A stretch of 25,439 nucleotides of DNA, taken from assembly GCF_000297435.1 (NCBI RefSeq), contig NZ_CAIP01000222.1, positions 1-25,439 on the forward strand, written 5' to 3'. Origin of the DNA: Microcystis sp. T1-4. Lineage in GTDB: Bacteria > Cyanobacteriota > Cyanobacteriia > Cyanobacteriales > Microcystaceae. The position numbers and the translations under genes are program-made. This document shows, piece after piece, positions 1 to 7,574 of the stretch. The notes under the pieces were generated by a model, which saw only the letters and a program-made list of their open reading frames with translations, searched no databases and was not told where the DNA came from. Position 1 is the first letter of the stretch, and every line of letters begins with the position of its first letter.

Positions 1-119
1 GGATCCACAGATTTCCATTATGAATAAAATCTTTTAAAAATATTATCCCAAAATCTGCCGACAAAAGCAAGCAAAATTTTGCCGATAATTGTTAAGTTTT
101 GTTAACAAAGAAATACAGA

Positions 120-192
120 GATCAGCAAGGTAAAAAAATCGAAGTCTCTTGCTGATCCTGTTTGTCGCTTAACCTTATGATTAGGTTAGGCG
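120..192. repeat. Two adjacent intergenic hairpins
   Basis: GATCAGCAAG (120-129) is the exact reverse complement of CTTGCTGATC (148-157), giving a 10-bp stem with an 18-nt loop. Directly after it, CGCTTAACCT (166-175) pairs with AGGTTAGGCG (183-192), 10 bp with one T-G wobble and a 7-nt loop. There is no T-run after either stem, so I do not call them intrinsic terminators. The rest of 1-119 and 193-280 is AT-rich with nothing I recognise. The gene to the left lies outside the window. Confidence 0.55.
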
Positions 193-283
193 AATTGGCT
201 CTTCTGGTTTTTGTGTGGAAGGAAGAAGAATAGGGATAATTTGGGTGCATCTCAATTTTGTCGAAATATCTATAGGACATTTT

Positions 284-350
284 GGGCGCACGCGGTGCGC
301 CCCTACCATTGGCGCAATAATATTATTGTAGGGGCGAATTGCATTCGCCC
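284..350. repeat. REP-like palindromic element (three nested palindromes)
   Basis: Three palindromes lie in 67 bp: GGGCGCAC/GTGCGCCC (284-302, loop GCG), the 14-bp perfect palindrome CAATAATATTATTG (315-328), and GGGCGAA/TTCGCCC (332-350, loop TTGCA). The outer arms also pair with each other, as CGCCCCTAC (298-306) is the reverse complement of GTAGGGGCG (329-337). The form GTAGGGGCG...CGCCC resembles dispersed intergenic repeats I know from cyanobacterial genomes. It ends 8 bp from the xisI stop, so it may act at the 3' end of the xisH-xisI transcript. Confidence 0.6.
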
Positions 351-357
351 TCTTTGA

Positions 358-693
358 TTAACCCACCGCAAACCCTGTATATTCTCTGACTAGGGGTTCA
401 TGAAAGGCTAAAACAATATCTTCTTTAGGAACGCCTAAATTAACTAATTCATTGGCAATTCCCACCTCAGTGCCATCATGTTGTATCCAGATTTTACCCT
501 TTTTAATATCGAGATGCAAAACACAACCATGATATCTTCGTCTATTTTTCCAGCCAACATACATCAATTGATAGTGATCGCCAACAGTATCAAAAATCAA
601 TTGTTGTTCAATCGGCTCTTTAGATGAACCTATCTGAGAATATTCAGTAATGACTTGCTTGACATAGTGACGATATTGTGCTAATTTTTCCAT
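358..693 (-). CDS. xisI: XisI family protein (fdxN element excision controlling factor)
   Basis: A 111-residue protein that I recognise as XisI by overall sequence (PF08869 type): an N-terminal helix with YRHYVKQVITEYSQ, then a beta-rich part with YVGWKNRRRYHGCVLHLDIKKGKIWIQ cut by charged turns, then the typical end with GVPKEDIVLAFHEPLVREYTGFAV. The length is normal for the family. XisI and XisH were named for control of fdxN-element excision during heterocyst formation in Anabaena, but paralogues abound in cyanobacteria that make no heterocysts, so the molecular role here is unknown. Its start overlaps the end of xisH by 13 bp, showing translational coupling. No catalytic motif is evident. 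The family call is firm; the excision function is doubtful. Confidence 0.88.
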   Translation of the reverse strand: MEKLAQYRHYVKQVITEYSQIGSSKEPIEQQLIFDTVGDHYQLMYVGWKNRRRYHGCVLHLDIKKGKIWIQHDGTEVGIANELVNLGVPKEDIVLAFHEPLVREYTGFAVG

Positions 694-1097
694 TCGACAA
701 TTACCTCCCCAATCGGATCATAAATAATCAGGTAAATTTGAAATCGTTTAACGACAGTTTGAATAAATCGCAATTCAAAAAAACTATAATAAATATCTAA
801 GGGAACAGCTAAATATAACTGTCTTTTAGGTTCTTTTTCTTCTAAAGCAACACGATAATTAAAGAATTGTCCAATGGCAGTATGAAATTCTGAAATGCTG
901 GATTTACCGATAAAACTTTTAATTTCAACGGCTATCTTTTCATTATCTTTTTCTGCGGCTATCAGTTGCTCTGCTCCTAAATCGACATACATTTCTACAT
1001 CACCCACTTCAATCCTTAAAGGGTCATCCGTAATGATCCAACCCTCTTTTTCTAATCCTTTTCTCACTGCACCATGAAAACGATCTTTAGCAGACAT
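681..1097 (-). CDS. xisH: XisH family protein, PD-(D/E)XK nuclease fold
   Basis: A 138-residue protein recognised as XisH (PF08814 type). It starts MSAKDRFHGAVRKGLEKEGW and carries what looks like a complete PD-(D/E)XK nuclease-like core: Asp39 in the strand VDLGAE, Glu58-x-Lys60 in AVEIKSF, and a following helix with Gln77-x3-Tyr81 (GQFFNY), like the QxxxY motif of RecB-type nucleases. Family members are usually about 135-140 residues, so it is full length. It is the first gene of a two-gene unit with xisI, overlapping it by 13 bp. Known: XisH is needed for fdxN-element excision in Anabaena. Inferred: the intact metal-site residues suggest nucleic-acid cleavage or binding, with XisI as partner. 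No recombinase xisF or fdxN element is visible nearby. Confidence 0.88.
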   Translation of the reverse strand: MSAKDRFHGAVRKGLEKEGWIITDDPLRIEVGDVEMYVDLGAEQLIAAEKDNEKIAVEIKSFIGKSSISEFHTAIGQFFNYRVALEEKEPKRQLYLAVPLDIYYSFFELRFIQTVVKRFQIYLIIYDPIGEVIVEWKN

Positions 1098-1130
1098 GAA
1101 TCTTAAGGTTAGCAGGCATAATAATTATTA

Positions 1131-1136
1131 ATTATA
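1131..1136 (-). promoter_or_regulatory. Possible -10 box for xisH-xisI
   Basis: The minus strand reads TATAAT here, 33 bp before the xisH ATG, which would give a leader of roughly 27 nt. I find no convincing -35 hexamer at 16-18 bp upstream, so this is a tentative call based on position and match to the consensus. Confidence 0.35.
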
Positions 1137-1265
1137 ACATTTAGTCATGATGAGCGATCCGGGGTGAGAACATCTCAAAACCTATTGACAATTAGCCAAT
1201 TTTGTGATCCGCGTGGGCATTTCAAATGATGAGCTAAGACGTATTTAAACCGCTTATTCTTAGAT

Positions 1266-1312
1266 TAGCCCCCCAACCCCCCACCCCCCCTGCCCCCCCG
1301 ACATCGGGGGGG
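1266..1312. repeat. G/C-run element with hairpin (G-quadruplex-prone)
   Basis: The plus strand carries runs of 6-7 C separated by 1-2 bases, ending in C7-GACATC-G7, which can fold as a hairpin. On the minus strand this gives four or more consecutive G6-G7 tracts with very short loops, an ideal G-quadruplex pattern. The other parts of the comB-xisH gap (1098-1265 and 1313-1475) show no gene I can support. An 86-codon minus-strand reading frame through this element has no recognisable domain. Confidence 0.55.
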
Positions 1313-1475
1313 TATTGCCTCTTGCCCGATCTAAACAAGCAATTTGAATGACGAACAGCTTAACTAGCTGACATCCATCGTGATAAAATCGGCCTTGTCT
1401 TTCTTCTGCCAGCGCAACGCCGAGCGGCGGTATGTTGAGCTTATTTCCCCTTTTACTTTTTACTTGGTATAACTC

Positions 1476-2201
1476 GTGCAGGTTTTCATTTATCATACTC
1501 CCGAACTTACCCCCGTCCATACTCTACCCGATTGCGCCGTCGTTATCGATGTTTTAAGAGCAACAACCACGATTGCCACTGCCCTCAATGCCGGTGCAGA
1601 AGCAGTGCAAACCTTCAGCGATCTGAAAACCCTGATGCAGGTGAGCGATACCTGGCAACCAGAAAAACGTCTCCGGGCAGGAGAAAGAGGCGGCGCGAAA
1701 GTGGAAGGCTGCGATCTGGGCAATTCTCCCCTCGATTGTACCCCTGATTTAATGAAAGGTCGTCGTCTGTTTATCAGCACCACTAACGGCACCCGCGCTC
1801 TGCAAAGAGTGGAAGAATCCCCAATCGTGATCACTGCGGCGATGATCAATCGGCAAGCTGCCGTTAATTACTTATTGGATAGGCAGCCCGAAACCGTCTG
1901 GATTGTTGGCTCTGGTTGGGAAGGGGGTTATTCTTTGGAAGATACGGCCTGTGCTGGAGCGATCGCCGATGCGCTACAAGAACAATCGGGGCAAATGGCG
2001 ATCGGTAATGATGAGGTTATCGCCTCGATCGCTCTTTATCGTCAATGGCAAAATGATCTTTTAGGAATGTTCCACAGTTGTAGTCATGGTCAGCGCCTCT
2101 TGCGTCTCCACTGTCAAGAAGATTTAAAATACTGCGCTAATATTGACTCTCTTGATGTTTTACCGATCCAAAAAGAACCGAGCATTTTAGTCAAACTTTA
2201 G
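1476..2201 (+). CDS. comB: 2-phosphosulfolactate phosphatase family protein (ComB)
   Basis: A 241-residue ComB-family protein. Hallmarks in order are VFIYHTPEL at the N-terminus, VIDVLRATTT (residues 23-32), the conserved core GERGGAKVEGCDLGNSPLD, STTNGTRAL, and GSGWEGGYSLEDTACAGAI. In methanogens the enzyme hydrolyses 2-phosphosulfolactate in coenzyme M synthesis; cyanobacteria are not known to make coenzyme M, so the real substrate here is uncertain. The start is GTG at 1476, chosen because the sequence MQVFIYHTPEL aligns with the usual family N-terminus and no upstream ATG exists in frame. It is followed 83 bp later by folC on the same strand, with a small hairpin between them. Length and motifs are normal, so it looks intact. 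Confidence 0.88.
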   Translation: MQVFIYHTPELTPVHTLPDCAVVIDVLRATTTIATALNAGAEAVQTFSDLKTLMQVSDTWQPEKRLRAGERGGAKVEGCDLGNSPLDCTPDLMKGRRLFISTTNGTRALQRVEESPIVITAAMINRQAAVNYLLDRQPETVWIVGSGWEGGYSLEDTACAGAIADALQEQSGQMAIGNDEVIASIALYRQWQNDLLGMFHSCSHGQRLLRLHCQEDLKYCANIDSLDVLPIQKEPSILVKL

Positions 2202-2234
2202 ACATTATCACCCAGAGAAAGGGTCATCAGTGCA

Positions 2235-2255
2235 GGTAGGAGTATCGATCCTACC
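2235..2255. terminator. Hairpin between comB and folC (terminator-like, no clear U-run)
   Basis: GGTAGGA (2235-2241) pairs perfectly with TCCTACC (2249-2255) around a 7-nt loop GTATCGA. The sequence after it (CGGATTCCTTTATTT) is only moderately T-rich, so a factor-independent terminator is possible but not convincing. It may instead be a processing or attenuation hairpin in a comB-folC transcript. Confidence 0.35.
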
Positions 2256-2284
2256 CGGATTCCTTTATTTATAGTTTGCCAACC

Positions 2285-3532
2285 ATGACTATCGATTCTT
2301 TACTGCAACCTTTTCAGCGTTTTGGTGTCAATCTCGGTTTAGAAAGAATAAAAAATCTGCTGGAGATTTTAGGCAATCCCCAAGATAAAATTCCGATTAT
2401 TCATGTCACGGGAACTAATGGCAAAGGTTCAGTTTGTGCCTATCTATCCTCTATTCTCAGTACCGCCGGTTACAAAGTCGGACGTTATATTTCTCCCCAT
2501 TTAATTGATTGGACAGAAAGAATCTCTATTAATGGCGAAAATATTGAAACCGCGACTTTAGAAAACCTGCTTAAATATATACAATCGCTTATCGATCCCC
2601 AGCAGGAAAGTCCTACTCAATTTGAGGTAATTACTGCCGCTGCTTGGCTGTATTTTGCTCAGGAAAAGGTGGATATTGCCGTGATGGAAGTGGGTTTAGG
2701 AGGAAGATTGGATGCGACTAATGTTTGCGCTCAACCTTTAGTTACTGTCATCACTTCTATTAGTCGGGAACATTGGCAAAATTTAGGTCCCACGGTTGCC
2801 GATATTGCCGGGGAGAAAGCGGGGATATTAAAAGCGAATTGTCCCGCAGTTATCGGACAATTACCGGAATCAGCGCAGGGGGTAGTTAGGGAGAGAATCA
2901 AGCTGTTAAATTGTCCAACGGTATGGGTAGAAGCTGCCGAAAAAATTGCCGATAATCGTGCTAAATATCAAGGTTTAGAATATCCTTTATCCTTAGCGGG
3001 AGATTTTCAATTAACTAATTCCGCTATAGCGATCGCTGTTGTTAATATTTTGCGTCAGCAAGGTTGGCAAATTAGCGATGAAGTCGTGCAGGAAGGAATG
3101 GCAAAAACTCGCTGGTTAGGACGTTTACAAACCGTTAATTGGTGTCAGCGAGAAATTTTAATAGATGGCGCTCATAATCCTGCTGCTGCGATTGGTTTAA
3201 GGCAGTATGTAGATAGTTTAAAGGCTCCAAAAATTATCTGGGTGATGGGAATTTTATCGACTAAAGATCATCGAGAAATATTCCAAGCTTTATTAAGAAA
3301 AGGCGATAGTTTATATTTAGTTCCTGTTCCTGATCATAGCAGTGCTAATCCTGAAACCTTAGCGGAATTAGCGGCTTCAATTTGTCCAGAATTATCTCAC
3401 CTAGAGACTTGTTCTGATGTATTTTTAGGACTAAAAAAAGCCATCCAAGAATCTGCCGATAGTCAGATAATTCTCTGTGGATCGCTTTATTTAGTTGGTT
3501 ACTTTTTAGGGAGTTTGTTTCAGGGAAAATAA
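2285..3532 (+). CDS. folC: Bifunctional folylpolyglutamate synthase / dihydrofolate synthase
   Basis: FolC adds glutamate to dihydropteroate (and further glutamates to folates) using ATP, in the cytosol. The 415-residue product has the Mur-ligase-type P-loop HVTGTNGKGS (residues 40-49), the SPHL motif (70-73), EVGLGGRLDATN (135-146), GEKAGIL with the probable carbamylated Lys178, and DGAHNP (294-299) of the C-terminal ligase domain. The frame opens with a TTG at 2276, but I choose ATG 2285, since MTIDSLLQPFQRFGVNLGLERI matches the usual start of cyanobacterial FolC. The 3' end overlaps the convergent DUF3352 gene by 27 bp. Full length, no defects seen. Confidence 0.93.
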   Translation: MTIDSLLQPFQRFGVNLGLERIKNLLEILGNPQDKIPIIHVTGTNGKGSVCAYLSSILSTAGYKVGRYISPHLIDWTERISINGENIETATLENLLKYIQSLIDPQQESPTQFEVITAAAWLYFAQEKVDIAVMEVGLGGRLDATNVCAQPLVTVITSISREHWQNLGPTVADIAGEKAGILKANCPAVIGQLPESAQGVVRERIKLLNCPTVWVEAAEKIADNRAKYQGLEYPLSLAGDFQLTNSAIAIAVVNILRQQGWQISDEVVQEGMAKTRWLGRLQTVNWCQREILIDGAHNPAAAIGLRQYVDSLKAPKIIWVMGILSTKDHREIFQALLRKGDSLYLVPVPDHSSANPETLAELAASICPELSHLETCSDVFLGLKKAIQESADSQIILCGSLYLVGYFLGSLFQGK

Positions 3533-5095
3533 AACATCAATTTTACTGGTGGTTTTATCAGGCATAGTGGCAGTAATTCCGATCCCACGTACCGATTCTA
3601 AAAAGGCCTTTGCTTCTGGGGTTAATTCCGTGGCAGGAAGATTATTAATTCCCCCTGCTTTAGCGATAATTTGCTCCACATCGATGAAGAAATAACCGAG
3701 ATTATTTTTAGGCAAATTTGCGATCGATGCTTGGAAATTCTCACTTTTGCTAATCGGTTGATTCGGTTGCGGTTGATAGGGAATTCCGACGGTCATTTTT
3801 AGGGTATCATTATTAGCCCAAGCATAGGTTAAAAGTGCTTGTTCTTCCGCTTTCCATTCAGTCACATCTTGACCAGAAATTTGACTGTTTTTTATGGTGA
3901 TAAAGGGAACAGTTTTCACCAATTCATTTAACTTATCGAGGGTAATTTTTGCCGCTTTCTGATCGCCGGTTTGCCAGATCATCATTCCCCCAAAACCTAA
4001 CCCTCCCACTGCTTGCTGGTTGGGGATAATTCCGAAGGCAAATTCTCGATCCATCCAGTTAAAAACTTCTTTATCCGCGTCAAGGGTTGCCATCTGAAAA
4101 TTCTCACGGATCTGACGCAGATAAGCTTGTAATTCTGGGTTGGTTTGGGACTGTTTTTCTGCTTCTTCCCATCCCTGTTTAAGATTATTACCGCTCCAGA
4201 GTGCGATGGTATCTCCAGGGAAATAATTTAAAACTTTATTTTTGCTAGGGGAAGGTAGGTTAGAAATAGTTTCAGGGGCCAGTTTAGCCACCATTTGTAA
4301 TTGTAATCCCGTATCGGTGACACCCACTCCCGCAACAATATCCTGAATTTTTGCTAATTCTTGCCGACTTTGGGGGGATAAATTGGCATCTGGTCCCAAG
4401 ATTGCGGCATAATCATCAATATAAATTGTTGCTAGGGTATTGGGTAGGTTGAGGGATTGGGAAAGCAGTTTTCTCACTTCCGGTTTACTGCTAAAAGATG
4501 GCTGTCCTTGATAGGTATTGATCGCCGCTTCTAACACCTTTTTATCGTAGGATATCAACAAAAAATCGCCAGTAACAGCAGTATAAATGGTGGTGTTATC
4601 CTGCCAATCTATAGCAGTAATTTTAATACCTTTGTAGTCACTGGTGCTAGTTTTGCGATTAACTTCTTGTCCTAGTTTTTTCTGGAATTCCGATGCTTTA
4701 ATTTTATCTTTGATACCGATAACCGTTAATAATTCCGATTGTCCGGGGGTAGCTGCGGGAAGGAAAGCAAAGCTAATACTACCGATCCAAGGTTCGATAT
4801 CCCGTTGATAATCAATCTTATCGGTGAAGATATTTTTCTGTAATTCTTCTAGTCCTTGACTAACCGCAGTTCGTGATTCTGGTGTACCATATTTAGCTAA
4901 CACTGACCAAGCTTTTGCATCCGTGGAGACAAAACTACTAGCAAAGGCAGTTTCTGGGATAACTTTTGCCGATTGCAAGGGGGTGAATCTTTGCCAAGGT
5001 AGTTGTCCTCGTAGATAAAGATAGACACCTCCTGCGGTTACTGCTGTTAGTCCTAGGACGACTAAACAACCGGGTAAAAATGATTTTTTTGACAT
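3506..5095 (-). CDS. DUF3352 domain-containing membrane-anchored protein
   Basis: A 529-residue protein that I recognise as a cyanobacterial DUF3352 protein. A single hydrophobic segment at residues about 7-28 (FLPGCLVVLGLTAVTAGGVYLY), preceded by two lysines, predicts a membrane anchor or uncleaved signal with the bulk outside the cytoplasm. The rest is a large soluble domain rich in alternating beta strands, with recurring aromatic-rich tracts such as DIEPWIGSISFAFLP, FNWMDREFAFGIIP and NNLGYFFIDVEQII. The first two look like related sub-repeats (internal duplication suspected). No catalytic motif was found. Function unknown; an envelope or thylakoid-lumen role is only a guess. Its 3' end overlaps folC tail-to-tail, and its upstream 175 bp separates it from pyrD. 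Confidence 0.8.
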   Translation of the reverse strand: MSKKSFLPGCLVVLGLTAVTAGGVYLYLRGQLPWQRFTPLQSAKVIPETAFASSFVSTDAKAWSVLAKYGTPESRTAVSQGLEELQKNIFTDKIDYQRDIEPWIGSISFAFLPAATPGQSELLTVIGIKDKIKASEFQKKLGQEVNRKTSTSDYKGIKITAIDWQDNTTIYTAVTGDFLLISYDKKVLEAAINTYQGQPSFSSKPEVRKLLSQSLNLPNTLATIYIDDYAAILGPDANLSPQSRQELAKIQDIVAGVGVTDTGLQLQMVAKLAPETISNLPSPSKNKVLNYFPGDTIALWSGNNLKQGWEEAEKQSQTNPELQAYLRQIRENFQMATLDADKEVFNWMDREFAFGIIPNQQAVGGLGFGGMMIWQTGDQKAAKITLDKLNELVKTVPFITIKNSQISGQDVTEWKAEEQALLTYAWANNDTLKMTVGIPYQPQPNQPISKSENFQASIANLPKNNLGYFFIDVEQIIAKAGGINNLPATELTPEAKAFLESVRGIGITATMPDKTTSKIDVLFSLKQTP

Positions 5096-5270
5096 AGAAT
5101 TGTGGTTTGGTTAAAAAGTTCCATACTTGGCGATCGATTTGTCTGCGGTTGTAGTCTCTAGAGTAGTCCTATTGTAGTTATCCTAATTATCTTATCTTAT
5201 CCCCAAAGGTGACAGACAACATTTCAGCTAATTTTTCCGAAATTATTGCTAATTACCGAAGAAAATTGGC

Positions 5271-6419
5271 TCATTCTTGGTTAGCTTGCCAACCCACCCC
5301 TTGATTAATATTAGTCAACCCATTAGCCTCTAATTTTTCTGTTAATCCTTGTAAAATATTTGATACTAGCCAGGGTCCTCGGTATAACCAACCGGTATAA
5401 ATCTGTAATAAACTCGCACCGGCGGTAATTTTTTCCCAAGCATCATCGAGAGAAAAAATACCTCCCACTCCAATTATTGGTAAATTGCCTTGGGTTTGCT
5501 GATAGATAAAACGGATCACTTCTGTGGAACGTTCCCGCAAAGGTTGCCCACTAATTCCCCCGGCTTCTTCAGTGATTGGTTTACCAGTTTCAGGCAGAAT
5601 TGTAGTTTTTAATCCCGTGCGTTTAGTGGTGGTATTAGTAGCGACAATTCCGGCTAATTGATAGGAGAAAGCTAACTCAATAATCATTGTGATATCTTCC
5701 CATTCCAAATCGGGAGAAATTTTCACTAATAGTGGTTTTCTGCCTTGATTTTCTGTTTGTAAAATGTCGAGGATTTTATCGAGTTGTTCCCCACTTTGCA
5801 GGGAACGCAAACCGGGAGTATTGGGAGAACTAACATTAACGACAAAATAATCAGCATGGGGGAATAAATAGCGAAAACTGCCTAAATAGTCCTCTGGGGC
5901 CTTTTCTAGGGGCGTATTTTTCGATTTACAGAGGTTAATACCGATGGGAATCTGTCGGGGTTGTCGTTGCCAAGATTGCTGGAGAGTTGCCGCTAGAACC
6001 GGCGCACCGAGGTTATTTGCCCCCATACGGTTTAATCCCGCCAAATCTTTCGGTAAACGAAATAATCTCGGTTTTGGGTTGCCCGGTTGCCCTTCTAGGG
6101 TGACAGCACCCACCTCGGCAAAACCAAAGCCGAAATTATGCCAAAGTCCTGCCCCTAAACCGTCTTTATCGAATCCTGCCGCTAATCCGACGGGATTGGG
6201 GAAATTTAACCCCCAGAGGCTTTGAGATAGGCGAGAATCGCTAAAACTCAGGGATTCTGATAATTGTGAGATTAACCATTGTCCCCAAAATCCCCCCCGC
6301 GAGCGATCGATTTTTTGCAGAGTATTTAATAATTGTTTTTGTGTTCCCTCTAAATTGCCCCGAATAGCCTTGAAAGCTAGAGGATAAAAAGGTTTAATCG
6401 TATCAATTATATTTGTCAT
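5271..6419 (-). CDS. pyrD: Quinone-dependent dihydroorotate dehydrogenase (class 2)
   Basis: Oxidises dihydroorotate to orotate in pyrimidine synthesis, passing electrons through FMN to membrane quinone. The 382-residue product has the class 2 layout: a short N-terminal helical extension (residues 1-45) for membrane and quinone contact, NPVGLAAGFDKDG (75-87), the catalytic segment NVSSPNTPGLR (195-205, serine base instead of the class 1 cysteine), lysine in LLVKISPDL, VATNTT, and GVGGIFS plus a C-terminal phosphate loop QIYTG. An in-frame TTG lies at 6425, but the ATG at 6419 is the better start. It follows dnaJ on the same strand after an inverted-repeat element, so it may have its own promoter. 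Intact. Confidence 0.93.
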   Translation of the reverse strand: MTNIIDTIKPFYPLAFKAIRGNLEGTQKQLLNTLQKIDRSRGGFWGQWLISQLSESLSFSDSRLSQSLWGLNFPNPVGLAAGFDKDGLGAGLWHNFGFGFAEVGAVTLEGQPGNPKPRLFRLPKDLAGLNRMGANNLGAPVLAATLQQSWQRQPRQIPIGINLCKSKNTPLEKAPEDYLGSFRYLFPHADYFVVNVSSPNTPGLRSLQSGEQLDKILDILQTENQGRKPLLVKISPDLEWEDITMIIELAFSYQLAGIVATNTTTKRTGLKTTILPETGKPITEEAGGISGQPLRERSTEVIRFIYQQTQGNLPIIGVGGIFSLDDAWEKITAGASLLQIYTGWLYRGPWLVSNILQGLTEKLEANGLTNINQGVGWQANQE

Positions 6420-6442
6420 AATCAAGCGGGATTAAGGTGTAG

Positions 6443-6507
6443 GGTGGGTTAGGCAAGGACAAGTTATGTTTTTGACAAAAAATTTCAAATTTGCCGTAAC
6501 CCACCTA
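6443..6507. repeat. Inverted repeat between dnaJ and pyrD
   Basis: GGTGGGTTAGGCAA (6443-6456) pairs with TTGCCGTAACCCACC (6491-6505) with a single bulged base, enclosing a 34-nt AT-rich loop. The stem TAGGGTGGGTTA...TAACCCACCTA resembles intergenic repeats common in cyanobacteria. It sits just past the dnaJ stop (6517) and just before pyrD, and could end the dnaK3-dnaJ transcript. Confidence 0.6.
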
Positions 6508-6516
6508 GCATAATCT

Positions 6517-7392
6517 TTATAAACCTTGGCGAGGATTAAAAGTTTCGATCGCCCGTATTTTTTGATAAAGTTCTAATTCTTCGAGGCTAGGATTGGGAGG
6601 ATTAACTAAGATAATTTCCACTAATTGATCGCCTCTTTCTCCTTGGGAAGTGGGATAACCTTTATTAGCCAAACGTAATCTTTGACCGCTTTTAACTCCC
6701 TTAGGAATCATCATTTTAACTAACCCGTCAATGGTAGGAATTTCTACAAAACCGCCCACAATTGCCTCGCTAGGAGTAATTGGTACTTGACAGACAATAT
6801 CAGAACCTTGAATCCTAAAAAAAGGATGCCTAGCGATAGTTATTTTTAAATATAAATCGCCCCCTTCAATCCCCTGACCTTTGAGACGAATTTTCTGCCC
6901 ATCGATCATAGCTGCTGGCATATCAACCTCTATTGATCTACCATCTTCCAGACGAATTCTTTGTCGGCCACCTTGATAGGCTTTCTCCAAAGGTAAAGTC
7001 AATTTTGCCTCCACATCTCGACGAGTTAAACGGGGAGAGGAGGCAATTTTAGCGCGCTTAGTATTAAGGTTATTAAAATCTCTAAACTTCCATAAATCCT
7101 GTTCTGTACGGGGTATTTTTCCATTCCCGTTACTATTGGCTTTTTCCCCCGGACGTATCCCGCGGCGCTTAATCCCCGTCAAGGAACGATTATACTCAAC
7201 CCGTTTTTCTTCATCGGAGAGAACATCGTAAGCTTCATTAATATCTTTAAACTTTTCTTCGGCCGATTTATCCCCCGGATTGACATCGGGATGATATTGG
7301 CGCGCCAGTCGTCGAAAAGCCTTTTTTATCTCGTCACTGGTAGCCGTGCGAGATACTCCTAAAACATCATAATAATTAACTAATTGTGGCAT
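6517..7392 (-). CDS. dnaJ: DnaJ-type co-chaperone, type II (no zinc finger)
   Basis: A 291-residue J-domain protein that stimulates Hsp70 ATPase. The J domain covers residues about 6-70 (YYDVLGVSRTATSDEIKKAFRR cut by turns, with the essential HPD at 34-36). A variable linker rich in Gly, Lys and Asn (residues about 75-120) follows, then two DnaJ C-terminal peptide-binding domains (LPLEKAYQGGRQRIRL, PAAMIDGQKIRLKGQG, DLYLKI, HPFFRIQGSDI, IPKGVKSGQRLRL). No CxxCxGxG motifs exist, so it is type II. It lies downstream of dnaK3 on the same strand, the arrangement I recall for Synechocystis sll1932-sll1933, arguing that it serves DnaK3. The ATG follows within about 5 bp of a tandem-repeat array, leaving no recognisable Shine-Dalgarno sequence. 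Confidence 0.9.
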   Translation of the reverse strand: MPQLVNYYDVLGVSRTATSDEIKKAFRRLARQYHPDVNPGDKSAEEKFKDINEAYDVLSDEEKRVEYNRSLTGIKRRGIRPGEKANSNGNGKIPRTEQDLWKFRDFNNLNTKRAKIASSPRLTRRDVEAKLTLPLEKAYQGGRQRIRLEDGRSIEVDMPAAMIDGQKIRLKGQGIEGGDLYLKITIARHPFFRIQGSDIVCQVPITPSEAIVGGFVEIPTIDGLVKMMIPKGVKSGQRLRLANKGYPTSQGERGDQLVEIILVNPPNPSLEELELYQKIRAIETFNPRQGL

Positions 7393-7396
7393 ATAT

Positions 7397-7574
7397 TCAG
7401 TTATCAGTTATCAGTTATCAGTCATCAGTCATCAGTCATCAGTCATCAGTTATCAGTTATCAGATTTGAGTTCTAAGTGAGCAGTATGTATTAAGCGAGC
7501 AGTATTAAATAGTAGTTTCCCACTGTTTTTTTACTGATTACTGTTTACTGATTACTGTTCCCTGATCACTGATT
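7397..7574. repeat. STRR spacer between dnaK3 and dnaJ (ATCAGTT / ATCAGTC units)
   Basis: From 7397 to 7463 the plus strand is a run of 7-bp units ATCAGTT and ATCAGTC, and from 7531 to 7574 a looser run of ACTGATT/ACTGTTT units in the opposite sense, so the two halves could pair across about 70 bp. The dnaK3 stop codon (7573-7575) lies in the last unit and the dnaJ start is 5 bp from the first. Units of 7 bp shift the reading frame and have no coding potential. Confidence 0.85.

Noticed and set aside
1260..1520. 86-codon minus-strand reading frame across the G-run element
   Set aside because: Its C-terminal part is low-complexity Gly-rich translation of the C/G runs, its N-terminus overlaps comB, and no domain is visible.
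2276..2284. TTG start for folC nine bases upstream
   Set aside because: The ATG at 2285 fits the family N-terminus and gives a standard start codon.
7397..7463. CRISPR array
   Set aside because: The units are direct 7-bp tandem repeats without spacers of 30-40 bp, and no cas genes are present.
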